Below, one piece after another: positions 17,517 to 26,069 of a stretch of 33,195 bases of DNA; the first letter of the stretch is position 1; every line of letters starts with the position of its first letter. Position numbers and translations under genes: made by a program. This DNA is from Victivallales bacterium (lineage in GTDB: Bacteria > Verrucomicrobiota > Lentisphaeria > Victivallales > SZUA-371): the NCBI GenBank assembly GCA_016936495.1, contig JAFGXT010000034.1, positions 1 through 33,195 of the forward strand, read 5' to 3'. Under the pieces are notes generated by a model. That model worked only from the letters and a program-made list of their open reading frames with translations, made no database searches and had not been told where the DNA came from.

Positions 17517-17993
17517 CTATTTATTCAGAAGATGCTCGAAATCTTTACGGGATACCGGAGCGATTTGACTTGCCGCGTTTTTGTCAATTAGTTTAACCGG
17601 TTCTCTTTTGGCGATGGAAACTCGCCAGTCTTTGGATCTCATCATCTCACCTTCGAGGATGGCGCTGATGGTTTTCTCTTCAAAGGGATCGCCCGTCATA
17701 TCTTTTTCCGTTTCGTGGTAGATCGGCCAGGATACCGCGAGGTAGCCGGTTTTGTAGCCGCTGTAGCGGGCGCGCACCTTGGGCTGAGTGGTTCTGATTA
17801 TGCCGATTTCGCGCGGTGAGAGTTTGAATTTACGCGCTTCGCGTTGCAGGAAGTGGCGGGCGTGTTCGACTAGAACAATGGTTTCGTCTTTGGTTAATTT
17901 ATCGGCTTCAGTGATTTCGCCGGAACCGGAGCGGCATGAGCTCAAAAGCATTGTAAAGCACAAGGCGGCGAAAATCAGGGTCAATTTATACAT
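17517..17993 (-). CDS. Small lipoprotein of unknown function
   Basis: A lipoprotein signal of 19 residues ends in L-L-S-S, followed by the lipidated Cys20, so it is anchored to a membrane on the outer side. The rest (about 138 aa) is charged, with A-R-H-F-L-Q-R-E near the start and Y-L-A-V-S-W-P-I-Y in the middle. The pattern E-x-A-R-x-F ... I-R ... P ... Y-x-G ... (V/A)-x-W-x-I also occurs in the lipoprotein at 26908-27651, suggesting distant paralogy. GAGGAG lies 10 nt before ATG 17993. It closes a three-gene minus-strand unit after the Nif3-type gene. Confidence 0.75.
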   Translation of the reverse strand: MYKLTLIFAALCFTMLLSSCRSGSGEITEADKLTKDETIVLVEHARHFLQREARKFKLSPREIGIIRTTQPKVRARYSGYKTGYLAVSWPIYHETEKDMTGDPFEEKTISAILEGEMMRSKDWRVSIAKREPVKLIDKNAASQIAPVSRKDFEHLLNK

Positions 17994-18020
17994 AATCAGG
18001 CATCTCCTCTAAGTTATGTG

Positions 18021-18788
18021 TTACAATCCTGTCGGCAGATCAGCAAAGTGACATTCCACATCAAAATTCTGTTTTATAAGTTCCATGACTTTCAGCACAC
18101 CGGGAGTTTCTGATTTATAATGACCGAGAGCGATCACCGGCATGTTGCGTTCGAGCATGGCATGATAGCACTGATGTTCCATTTCTCCGGTTATCAGACA
18201 GTCAAGCCCACATTCCGCGGCGGCTTCTATGCCGTCAATGCCCGCGCCGCCGGAAACTATACCGATATGTTTCACCGATTTTTCTCTCGCTTCCGGATAG
18301 ATGGTGTATTGGCAATCAAGTTTAGCGGCGAAAATTTGCGCAAGCGCGTCAGGCGTCATACTCTGCGGAAGCGAGCCGCGTACGCCAATTTCCGTTCCGG
18401 CATACTCGCAGAACATAGAACGATTATCCAGCTCTACCATGTCGGCGAGGACGGCATTATGTCCGTATTGCGGATGGGCGTCAAGCGGCAAATGCACCGC
18501 ATAGAGAGAGATGTCGTTGCAGAACAACAATTTAAGTCGGTCTGCGGTATTTCCGGTAAAGTATTTGAACCCGTTGCCCCAACTCAGTCCATGGTGGACA
18601 AATATGAATTCTGCGTCTGAGTCGGCGGCGGCGGCGAATAACGCGGCGCAGGCGTCCACGCCGAAAACGATCCGGGATATTTCCTGTGCGCCCTCGACCT
18701 GAAGTCCGTTATTAGAACAATCGCCAGGGAATTTATCCAACTGCAAAAGCTCATCCAAATATGTTTTAAGGTCATTGAGCATAACCAT
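18021..18788 (-). CDS. Nif3-like dinuclear metal centre protein (YbgI/YqfO family)
   Basis: A conserved family of toroidal hexamers with two metals per subunit; annotated in some databases as GTP cyclohydrolase I type 2, but the cellular role is unsettled. Family blocks are visible: D-N-x-G-L-Q-V-E-G appears as S-N-N-G-L-Q-V-E-G, V-H-H-G-L-S-W-G gives the metal-binding His pair, Y-A-V-H-L-P-L-D-A-H follows, then G-I-V-S-G-G-A-G and the C-terminal L-I-T-G-E-M-E-H and A-L-G-H-Y-K-S-E. I choose ATG 18788 because GGAGG sits 9 nt before it; a longer frame back to 18848 adds a Thr-rich leader unlike the family. It overlaps the upstream gene by 17 nt, so the two are probably translated together. Confidence 0.92.
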   Translation of the reverse strand: MVMLNDLKTYLDELLQLDKFPGDCSNNGLQVEGAQEISRIVFGVDACAALFAAAADSDAEFIFVHHGLSWGNGFKYFTGNTADRLKLLFCNDISLYAVHLPLDAHPQYGHNAVLADMVELDNRSMFCEYAGTEIGVRGSLPQSMTPDALAQIFAAKLDCQYTIYPEAREKSVKHIGIVSGGAGIDGIEAAAECGLDCLITGEMEHQCYHAMLERNMPVIALGHYKSETPGVLKVMELIKQNFDVECHFADLPTGL

Positions 18789-19764
18789 GATCATTATCCT
18801 CCGTGTAAACGTTGTCATTAAATATAGCGGCAGGTTCACCGTTGTCAAAGAAGCGGTATTTGATTACCCGCCATTTCAAGCTTTTTTCCGCCATGGAATT
18901 AAGTTGGGAACTCCATTCATGCGGGGTTTTGCGATAAGCGGCAATTTGCTTTATTTCCATGGTTGAGCATCGGAACAGTACCGCACGAGGATGTGCGCAA
19001 CCGCAGGCGGAAAGCAGACTATGCGCGGCAAAGTATGTTTTACGCTGAAAATGGTTTCTAATCAGCAGAAATAGCGGGTAGACAAAAGCCAGCATCCAGA
19101 AGGGTGATGACGGAAAATCCGGCATAAAAAATGTCTGAAAACTCACCGCCGCCAGCAAAATGAACACCGGAAGGATGAATAAGATCGCGTCATATTTGGT
19201 CTGAAAACAATTGCCGATATATTTTCTCAGACGGCTGCTCGCAGTCATATAAGCAAAGTGTTCCTCGTAGCAGGCGTCATTAAGCACCATGCGCGCGGCA
19301 TGACACAGCTCATGAGCCAGAAGTTCTTCCCGCCGGTAGATGAACCAACGGGGTTTGGCGGCGAAACTGCTACGTATAAGAAACACGGTGAAATATTCAT
19401 CGGGGTCGGTAATCGCGCAGCCGCCCCACAAAAAGCTCAGATTCTGCGACAGGAAAAAGCCCGGCGCCCAGTTGACCGAAAAGCCGAAGAGTCGTTCGGT
19501 GAGCGCGGAAGCTTCCGCCATTATCTCCGGCGGGATACGGTCTCCGGCTTTGAGTTCATATTCCTCAAATACCTTTATCGAACCTTTTTCCGCGAGTTCT
19601 TTTTCAAAGCCTTCATAACGTTCAAGCAGCTTATGCATGCGTGATTTGAACGCCTCCACATCCTCCGTTGCGCATATCAAAAACCCGGCGGAATCCAGCG
19701 CCGCCAGAAGTGGAACGTTTTCTGCGTTAACTTTATCAATAAAATTTTTATTTATCAGTTGCAT
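18772..19764 (-). CDS. Membrane protein with HExxH-type metalloprotease motif, unknown family
   Basis: A 330-aa protein. Residues 151-155 are H-E-L-C-H, the zinc-binding HExxH signature, and E167/E168 in Y-E-E-H-F-A-Y lie at the distance expected for the third (Glu) ligand of gluzincins. The N-terminal half is soluble. Two membrane helices lie at about 193-212 and 221-236, and the C-terminal 90 residues are soluble. I do not recognise the family. The catalytic side is probably cytoplasmic since there is no signal peptide (inference). It is first in a unit with the Nif3-type protein (17-nt overlap) and a lipoprotein. Confidence 0.7.
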   Translation of the reverse strand: MQLINKNFIDKVNAENVPLLAALDSAGFLICATEDVEAFKSRMHKLLERYEGFEKELAEKGSIKVFEEYELKAGDRIPPEIMAEASALTERLFGFSVNWAPGFFLSQNLSFLWGGCAITDPDEYFTVFLIRSSFAAKPRWFIYRREELLAHELCHAARMVLNDACYEEHFAYMTASSRLRKYIGNCFQTKYDAILFILPVFILLAAVSFQTFFMPDFPSSPFWMLAFVYPLFLLIRNHFQRKTYFAAHSLLSACGCAHPRAVLFRCSTMEIKQIAAYRKTPHEWSSQLNSMAEKSLKWRVIKYRFFDNGEPAAIFNDNVYTEDNDHGYAQ

Positions 19765-19805
19765 AAGCTGTTTCTGTATATGTTTTCCGCTTGTATATGG
19801 AGCTT

Positions 19806-19834
19806 AAATTACTTGTTGTTCAACTGATTATCAA
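19806..19834 (-). promoter_or_regulatory. Predicted promoter of the HELCH-protein/Nif3/lipoprotein unit
   Basis: Minus strand: -35 TTGATA (19834-19829), a 17-bp spacer, -10 TAATTT (19811-19806). It lies about 42 nt before ATG 19764. Confidence 0.45.
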
Positions 19835-19864
19835 GGTTGAAGCGGATAATAATGATATTTCTGT

Positions 19865-19893
19865 TTGAATGTTGGCTTTATGGGGCTTACATT
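19865..19893 (+). promoter_or_regulatory. Possible promoter of the CheX-like gene
   Basis: TTGAAT (19865-19870), a 17-bp spacer and TACATT (19888-19893), 35 nt before ATG 19929. Each hexamer is only about 4 of 6 to consensus. Confidence 0.3.
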
Positions 19894-19928
19894 TATATGT
19901 GGTAGTGCAATCAAACAAGGGCTAAGCA

Positions 19929-20399
19929 ATGAAAGTCGATAAATTAAACGCTTTTACTGAAGTCATCGTAAATACGCTGGAGACTTCGATAAGTCAAACC
20001 CCGTTCAGACACGGGGAGTTCAAACGCCTGTCCGGAGACATCAGAAACCCAGATGATCTGATGGGCATCATCACCTTTTCCGGCACCATTGTCGGAGCGG
20101 TGCTGTTCACTTTCCCCGAGGAAACTGCCAGAAAGATATATTCTTCGCTGATGTTTGAGGAGGTTGATACCTTGGGCGATCAGGTGGTTGAAGCGTATAC
20201 CGAGATATTCAAGCTGGTGATCCGCAACTTTGACATGGTATTGTCTGAGGAGAACATCCAGTTCGACCCGCCGATGGTAGCGGCCGGACGTCGTTTGAAG
20301 TTCAAAAACGAAGACGACATTGAATGGCTGCTTATCCCCATGGCGTTCAAGACCCTGGGGCGTTTCAACATCTTTATCGGCATGAAAGAGGGGCAATGA
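19929..20399 (+). CDS. CheX/CheC-like protein without the canonical catalytic Asn
   Basis: CheX proteins are dimeric phosphatases that strip phosphate from CheY. Length 156 aa and the order of beta-strand and helix blocks fit CheX: G-I-I-T-F-S-G-T-I-V-G-A-V-L-F near 46-60, F-P-E-E-T-A-R-K-I near 62-70, then the helix D84-Q-V-V-E88-A-Y-T91-E. The family pattern is D-x3-E-x2-N-x3-G; here Asn is Thr91 and Gly is Lys95, so phosphatase activity is doubtful. AAGGGC precedes ATG 19929. No chemotaxis genes lie near it, and it faces hldD tail to tail with 8 bp between. It may bind a response regulator or act in something other than chemotaxis. Confidence 0.75.
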   Translation: MKVDKLNAFTEVIVNTLETSISQTPFRHGEFKRLSGDIRNPDDLMGIITFSGTIVGAVLFTFPEETARKIYSSLMFEEVDTLGDQVVEAYTEIFKLVIRNFDMVLSEENIQFDPPMVAAGRRLKFKNEDDIEWLLIPMAFKTLGRFNIFIGMKEGQ

Positions 20400-20407
20400 C
20401 TCTCCCG

Positions 20408-21382
20408 TCAATCTCCGAGGAATTTACCCTGCGCGGTGTAATTGCAGATATAATCGGCAATGGCGTCATTCAGCGACATGGCGGGTTTGGAATAGCCTAA
20501 TGCCTTCAGGCGTCGCATTTCGGCGCAGGTGTAATACTGATATTTGCCGCGCAGATTTTCCGGCATCTCAACATATTCAATATTTTCCGGACGTTTCATG
20601 GCAGAAAATATCGCTCTTGCCAGTGAGTTCCAGGTTTCGGCTTTGCCGCTGCCTATATTGAATATTCCCATTCCCTGCGGATGATCCAGTAAAAACAGCA
20701 CCATATCCACCGCGTCTTTCACATACAGAAAATCACGCATTTGCTCGCCGTCGGCATAATCAGGACGGTGGGATTTGAATAAATTAAGCTTTCCGCTCTC
20801 GGAAATCTGCTCGTAAGCCTTGCAGACGACGCTTCTCATGTCTCCTTTGTGCAATTCATTCGGGCCGTAGACATTGGTGAATTTAAGTCCAGTCAAACGG
20901 TCAAGCACGCCGTGTTTTTTCGCCCAGAGATCGAACATATGCTTAGAATAGCCATACATATTGAGCGGACGAAGCTGTCCGAGTTGTTCAATGTTGTCAT
21001 CATAGCCCAAAGAGCCGTCACCATAGGTGGCGGAGCTTGAAGCATAAAGGAACCTTATGCCTTCATAAAGACAGAATTCCGCCATTTCGCGGGTATATTG
21101 AAAATTATTATCGACCAAATAGCTGCCATTGAGTTCGGTGGTGGCGGAGCATGCTCCGAGGTGAATGAAAGCCTTTATCTCTTTGCCGAAACTTTTGTCG
21201 GCGATCTTTTTTCTGAAAGCGTCTTTCTCCAAATAATCGGCAAAGCTCAAAGCCCGCAAATTCATCCATTTCTCGCTGGTTCCGAGGTGATCGACCGCGA
21301 TTATGTCGTTGATGCCGCGTTGATTCAATCCCCATATGACCGAACTGCCGATTAAGCCGGCGGCGCCTGTTACGATGTACAT
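20408..21382 (-). CDS. hldD: ADP-L-glycero-D-manno-heptose 6-epimerase
   Basis: Converts ADP-D-glycero-D-manno-heptose to the L-glycero form used in the LPS inner core. It is an extended short-chain dehydrogenase of cytosolic type with the NADP-binding GAAGLIG at 6-12, the family-specific H-L-G-A-C-S-A-T-T-E at 74-83, A-S-S-S-A-T-Y-G at 114-121, catalytic Y143-x3-K147, and R-D-F-L-Y-V-K-D in the C-terminal substrate domain. AGGAG lies 8 nt before ATG 21382. It follows lptD by 39 bp on the same strand, so one transcript would make an LPS sugar and its export protein. Confidence 0.93.
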   Translation of the reverse strand: MYIVTGAAGLIGSSVIWGLNQRGINDIIAVDHLGTSEKWMNLRALSFADYLEKDAFRKKIADKSFGKEIKAFIHLGACSATTELNGSYLVDNNFQYTREMAEFCLYEGIRFLYASSSATYGDGSLGYDDNIEQLGQLRPLNMYGYSKHMFDLWAKKHGVLDRLTGLKFTNVYGPNELHKGDMRSVVCKAYEQISESGKLNLFKSHRPDYADGEQMRDFLYVKDAVDMVLFLLDHPQGMGIFNIGSGKAETWNSLARAIFSAMKRPENIEYVEMPENLRGKYQYYTCAEMRRLKALGYSKPAMSLNDAIADYICNYTAQGKFLGD

Positions 21383-21421
21383 AGTCTCAACTCCTGAAAT
21401 TGTTACTTAAGATAAATCTAC

Positions 21422-24148
21422 TCAACTGCCGCCGCTTCTGGAGCGGTCAGATTCAAAGTTGGTCTGAGAGCCCATTTGCATACCCGGCATGGCGGTAAGG
21501 GACATGGTGGCCATCACCGAAAACTTAGCTTCTTTTTTGCTGTCGCTACCGCCACGGGAAGTGTCACACACGCCGATCACCGCTAGCTTCCAGCAGTGGA
21601 AAGTCTTGGACAAGCGCAATTGCTGCTCACGCATGAGTCCAGCTTCAACGTCATAATAGATTTCATATGCCATCCGCATTTCAGGAATTACCGGTACTGG
21701 AACTTCTATGCCGGCGCGGACAGTTTGCGAACGGTCATAGGAGCGTCCGAATGAAGTCCCGGCGTCTACCGACGTCATCATGCTGCCCATGGAATAAGCG
21801 GAATGCGTCGAATAACGGTCTTGATACGAGTAGGACAAATAAACATATGCCTGTTCGTATATCTCATATCTGAGAGTGGTTTGCCACTTATCGATCCATT
21901 TAGTGCTGATACCGGCTCTATCGGTGTAACGTCCGTTACGATATGTGTCCACAAGGCTGGATTTATTTCCTGAAAGGTCAAGCAGAAGCGTGGAGCTCAA
22001 AGACAGCTTGGGAGAGGGGTTAAAACGTAAAATAGTGGTGAAGTCTCCCAGGTGGGACAAGTCATCTTCCCGGTTAAAATGGTAATCAACATAATTTTCC
22101 ATCGATGCCCATTCATAAATCTGTTCGGAGCCGAAGTCGCCGCGTCGGGTCTGCAAGCGGTTTTTCAAACCAAAACGAATGAAGTTCTGGCGGCTGATGC
22201 GGTCAATATCGTCAAAGTAGAATATTCTGTCCGGCGAAGCCGTCGGCTCCGGGATATAGGTGTAGTTGATATACGGCTGGGCTACATGGCGCAGACCGTC
22301 AAGCTTCCAGTAGGAGTTTTTCACATTCTGCCATGAACGGTGGATTTTTGTATCGGCCTGAATACCTATTTCTCCGGCGAGACGGGCAATGGCACCCCCC
22401 CGGTCATCATAATTGACCACATTGACGCCGTCATTGGGAAGATCCGGGTCATCAGCAAGGAACAGGTTACTTACGTCCCCGCCGCTGAGTTTACGCTTGG
22501 AGGAATTGTTGTAATAAGTGAAGCGTCCGCCGGCACGCGGAGTGATGTTGAGCCAGTCAAACAATGTTACCGGATAATAGAACATATGCAAAGTGTCAAA
22601 CCTGATGGCGCCGTAATTTTTGGGGTCTACGCCATTACCGGTGGTTCTGGGGCTGTCCCAGTCTCTGAACATCATGTTCATATTGGCGACGCTGGTGGAG
22701 GACTGATAGTAAATATTGGCAAATAGTTCCTGTCGGGGGACGTCCAATGAGAATTCTGGAAACTTCTGCACTGCGGTATAGAAATTATTTACTCGCGGGC
22801 GAGCGTATGCCGCAGCGCTGAAATATTCGTGTTGATATTCCAGACTGGCGTAACTTGCTGGCTGAGGCGTATCATTGCTGCGGCTGGAAAAGAAATCATC
22901 CAGGAAATAATAATCACTGAGTATTTCCAGATTGCCTCTGAAATCCAGATTCGGAGTGATGTGAGTGAGGTTGGAAAGCTTGATGTCGTAACGTTGAGTA
23001 GGTTTACTCAGGCGATAAGCGTTTTTATTGTAATCTTCATCATCTCTGCTGTCTGCCGCCCATTTGTCCCGGTCATGAATGAAATACGCGAAAAAATTGG
23101 TCTTAGAATCCTTAGTGTCTATCCATAATTCGTTACCTAAACCTACGCCACGCTTACTGTAATAGTCCAGATATATTCGATCCTCAACCAGAGGATAATC
23201 CATCAAACGGTATTTTTTCGAGGTCTGGACATAAGCCCCCCAGTCGGAATCATAACCCGCCTGAAATTGAAATAATCCGGGGCTGACATCGGCGGGTTTG
23301 TAGACCATTGGCAGCCACATCACCGGAATGCCGCTAACATTTAGTGTGCAGTTGTATGCCCAGTAACTGTGTTCGCCCATGTCGGGATTGTACATTTTTA
23401 AATCATCCGGATTGGCCGCCGGTTTGATTACCAAAGTTCCGCAACCGATGGAATAATGTTCCTGATGATTTTCAATATATTCGCAGGTGGTTACTGTCGC
23501 ATTTTTTACGGTAATAGTTCCTTCGGGGGAGCGCGATGCGGAGACTCCCGAACAAAAAAAGTTTTTGTATCCGGCAAAAAACTTATCAAACTCCAGTGTC
23601 CCGGTTTCCAGGTTTCCGGAAATACGTTCCGCCTTGAATACATCCCCGCGCAAATACACCCGGGCAACGAGCAGTTGTTCGCCGGTGGTGGTCATACGGT
23701 ATCCAATCAGTTCGAGCCTGCGGTCCGCCACTGCCAGTTGTTTCTGATACTCTTCCAGCATAAAGGCCTGGACTATGAAACGTTGCCGTTCAAGTATAAT
23801 ATTGCCCTGCGCGTCAAGGTCTTTGCCCTGGGGGTTGACGATGGCTTTGTCCGCCTTGATGACTATGTCTTTATATTTGATGACCACATTGCCGGTGGCG
23901 ATGACATTGCCACCGACGAAGTCCAACGAATCCGCATGAGCGGAGACATCTCTGGCTCCCTTAAAATAATGTCCCTCGCTGCTTTTATTGTCAGTCTCTT
24001 GGGAAAGATATGAGTGCGGTGATGTGGCTCCAGCACTGATGGTGGTGCTTTTGGTCGGCCTTATTGGACCTTGCGCGTGAATATTTCCCGCACACAGCAT
24101 GGCGGCAAATACGGCCGGGCTTAGAATTTTCACCATTCCTGAACTCAA
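21422..24148 (-). CDS. lptD: LPS-assembly outer membrane protein LptD (OstA)
   Basis: Outer-membrane beta-barrel that, with LptE, inserts lipopolysaccharide into the outer leaflet. A signal peptide (about 1-25, ending A-G-N-I-H-A) is followed by the OstA/LptA-like jellyroll (about 65-200), with A-D-S-L-D-F-V-G-G-N-V-I-A-T-G-N-V and I-K-A-D-K-A-I-V-N. The rest is a barrel rich in aromatic-alternating strands ending near residue 900. Cysteines C216 and C224-type pairs in T-V-T-T-C-E-Y and Y-S-I-G-C-G could form a disulfide, but the E. coli pattern is not clearly kept. I favour the TTG start at 24148 because AAGGAG sits 7 nt before it; ATG 24136 would be 19 nt away. Confidence 0.93.
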   Translation of the reverse strand: MSSGMVKILSPAVFAAMLCAGNIHAQGPIRPTKSTTISAGATSPHSYLSQETDNKSSEGHYFKGARDVSAHADSLDFVGGNVIATGNVVIKYKDIVIKADKAIVNPQGKDLDAQGNIILERQRFIVQAFMLEEYQKQLAVADRRLELIGYRMTTTGEQLLVARVYLRGDVFKAERISGNLETGTLEFDKFFAGYKNFFCSGVSASRSPEGTITVKNATVTTCEYIENHQEHYSIGCGTLVIKPAANPDDLKMYNPDMGEHSYWAYNCTLNVSGIPVMWLPMVYKPADVSPGLFQFQAGYDSDWGAYVQTSKKYRLMDYPLVEDRIYLDYYSKRGVGLGNELWIDTKDSKTNFFAYFIHDRDKWAADSRDDEDYNKNAYRLSKPTQRYDIKLSNLTHITPNLDFRGNLEILSDYYFLDDFFSSRSNDTPQPASYASLEYQHEYFSAAAYARPRVNNFYTAVQKFPEFSLDVPRQELFANIYYQSSTSVANMNMMFRDWDSPRTTGNGVDPKNYGAIRFDTLHMFYYPVTLFDWLNITPRAGGRFTYYNNSSKRKLSGGDVSNLFLADDPDLPNDGVNVVNYDDRGGAIARLAGEIGIQADTKIHRSWQNVKNSYWKLDGLRHVAQPYINYTYIPEPTASPDRIFYFDDIDRISRQNFIRFGLKNRLQTRRGDFGSEQIYEWASMENYVDYHFNREDDLSHLGDFTTILRFNPSPKLSLSSTLLLDLSGNKSSLVDTYRNGRYTDRAGISTKWIDKWQTTLRYEIYEQAYVYLSYSYQDRYSTHSAYSMGSMMTSVDAGTSFGRSYDRSQTVRAGIEVPVPVIPEMRMAYEIYYDVEAGLMREQQLRLSKTFHCWKLAVIGVCDTSRGGSDSKKEAKFSVMATMSLTAMPGMQMGSQTNFESDRSRSGGS

Positions 24149-24173
24149 CTTTCCACTCCTTGTTAAAATTTAA

Positions 24174-24204
24174 GCGACGCCGTCCGCATTTGCGGCGGCG
24201 TCGC
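24174..24204 (-). terminator. Strong GC hairpin between the dehydrogenase gene and lptD
   Basis: GCGACGCCG and CGGCGTCGC pair perfectly over 9 bp, and inside them CCGC pairs with GCGG around an ATTT loop, with a single unpaired T. On the minus strand it is followed by TTAAATTTT rather than a clean T-run. It lies 7 nt after the dehydrogenase stop and may end or thin that transcript, or stabilise its 3' end. Confidence 0.55.
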
Positions 24205-24210
24205 GAGTCT

Positions 24211-25875
24211 TTATGAATACTGCTTAAGAATGCAATCCTCGGTAGCTTTGGTGTAGAAACCATTGCCATCCAAAGTTGCCGCAATTCCGGACGACAGCTC
24301 GGTGAGTTGATCCACCGAAGTCAACGGCAACTCTTCACACCCCGGAAATATAACAGTCTTACCAGGGAATTTAGCGTCGATCACCGCCTGAAGCCCTTCC
24401 TTAAGGCACTTCATGCCGCCGACCGCCGCCAGAGCTGTAACCGGATTGAGCTTGCCCGCTTCCGCCAACGCCAGAGTATGACGCAGATGTGCGGTAAGAC
24501 TGCCGCTCGAACCAATATAACGCGCGCCTTTTGAGGCAATCATATTTACATTCAGCGAGCCTTCTTTCCCTGCGGGAATACCGGCAAAAACATTCATCAG
24601 TCCGTCTTCCTTGAGAAATTCAGCCGCGCCGTTGAGCACCGGAATCACCGGAACCAGCATGATGATGTCATCAAAACCTTCCGGGGCGAAATCTTTTACC
24701 GCCTGATTAAACTCGGCAACAGATGCGAATTCAGTCGGGTTCATGGAGACAAATTCAATTCCGCGTTCTTCTATTTTGTCTTTCAGCAATGCTTTGACAT
24801 TCTCAATACGGGTGTTATCCATATCGCTGATCAAAATACGCGAAGGTCCATCGGGATTTTCCACTGCGAGCTGAGTGTGCATCTGCCCCATGGCTCCGGC
24901 TCCGCCCGGCAACCAGCAACAACCGCCTTTTTTCACCTTGCTTCTGACATTACGTCCGTAAGCCGCCGACAAATCATTGCCTTTCGCTCCCTGATAGAAC
25001 CAGCCCTCATAGTGAATGCTGCCGATATCAAATGACCATGCTTCTTCAGGATAATCTCCGATCAGACTTATTACGGCGTTGCGCTTGCAAAGCTTGCCTG
25101 CGATCTCAGTCGTGGCGCGGTCGCAGTTACACAGGAAAATATCGTCAAAAGAAGCTTGTGGCAATGAATCGCTTACCGTGATTTTAGCATCAGAGAAAGC
25201 TCCCTTGAATGCCGCCACAGTCGCAGCCGCGGCTTTGACCAGCACGATTTCTGCCGGAGCGGCCTTTTTCAACAACTCGCCGGGAGTATATTCACCGTTA
25301 TCACCGAATACCGCCAGAACTGCGCCCGATGCTTTCGGTGCTTTACGGTTATCAATCATATAACTTGCCATAACGCAAGTCCAAGGTTCCATCAATGCGG
25401 CTACTGCCGAAGGAGTGTCTTCATTCACCGGCAGCAGATAACAGCCTTCATCGCCATTCAGTACGCGCTGGTCGATCAGGCTGTACTGAGCCATGCCGCC
25501 GTCAATAGCGTAACCATAGGCAAAACCTTTGCCGTTTACATAAATATCAGCCTGGATAATGTATTTCTGCCCCACCTGATATTGGTCTTGCAGATTCTTT
25601 CCGACCTTCACGACCGTCATAACGGCTTCGTGTCCCGGAATCACCGGATCGGTTTCCAGATTTTCAGAGATTACGCGCGGGTGCTCCTCTCCTGCTCTGA
25701 TGAGCTTTACATCGGAAAAACACAGACCGATGGCATCGATCCTGACCAGTAGTTCGTCATCTCCGTTTGCGGGAACGGGGACAACGCAGGGCTGATCATT
25801 TTTCCCGAATTTTTCCATTCCGGCGCCGAATAAAGGCCACGCCAGCATGGTTTCAGGTATTGAGTTTTCACTCAT
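24211..25875 (-). CDS. MDR-superfamily (zinc-dependent alcohol dehydrogenase-like) oxidoreductase with an inserted extra domain
   Basis: The N-terminal GroES-like domain has the catalytic zinc ligands C52 (I-G-L-C-F-S-D), H82/E83 (G-H-E-A) and probably E163 (L-M-E-P-W-T-C). The four-Cys structural zinc lobe is absent. The protein is 554 aa against about 350-430 for most relatives. Residues about 183-275 form an alpha/beta stretch, G-A-V-L-A-V-F-G-D-N-G, like a degenerate nucleotide-binding fold. The real Rossmann domain follows, with G-G-A-G-A-M-G at 324-330 and D-M-D near 355 as the strand-2 acid. The layout recalls L-sorbose-1-phosphate reductase-type enzymes, so a sugar or sugar-phosphate substrate is possible (inference). 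AGGAG lies 10 nt before ATG 25875. Confidence 0.82.
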   Translation of the reverse strand: MSENSIPETMLAWPLFGAGMEKFGKNDQPCVVPVPANGDDELLVRIDAIGLCFSDVKLIRAGEEHPRVISENLETDPVIPGHEAVMTVVKVGKNLQDQYQVGQKYIIQADIYVNGKGFAYGYAIDGGMAQYSLIDQRVLNGDEGCYLLPVNEDTPSAVAALMEPWTCVMASYMIDNRKAPKASGAVLAVFGDNGEYTPGELLKKAAPAEIVLVKAAAATVAAFKGAFSDAKITVSDSLPQASFDDIFLCNCDRATTEIAGKLCKRNAVISLIGDYPEEAWSFDIGSIHYEGWFYQGAKGNDLSAAYGRNVRSKVKKGGCCWLPGGAGAMGQMHTQLAVENPDGPSRILISDMDNTRIENVKALLKDKIEERGIEFVSMNPTEFASVAEFNQAVKDFAPEGFDDIIMLVPVIPVLNGAAEFLKEDGLMNVFAGIPAGKEGSLNVNMIASKGARYIGSSGSLTAHLRHTLALAEAGKLNPVTALAAVGGMKCLKEGLQAVIDAKFPGKTVIFPGCEELPLTSVDQLTELSSGIAATLDGNGFYTKATEDCILKQYS

Positions 25876-26069
25876 TTTTCAATTACTCCTGAGTTTTTAG
25901 TTTACATTTCGAAAAAACATTTTGCGGGTGAATACTTAATATGCTGCGCTTTTACAAAATTACAAATCCGCTTTTCCCTGCAATAAACATATTTTTTACA
26001 CTTCCGCGCTTGCATAATCGTCATGCATCGGCAATACTTCTATATAGTGAAAACATTACGGAGGCGGAT

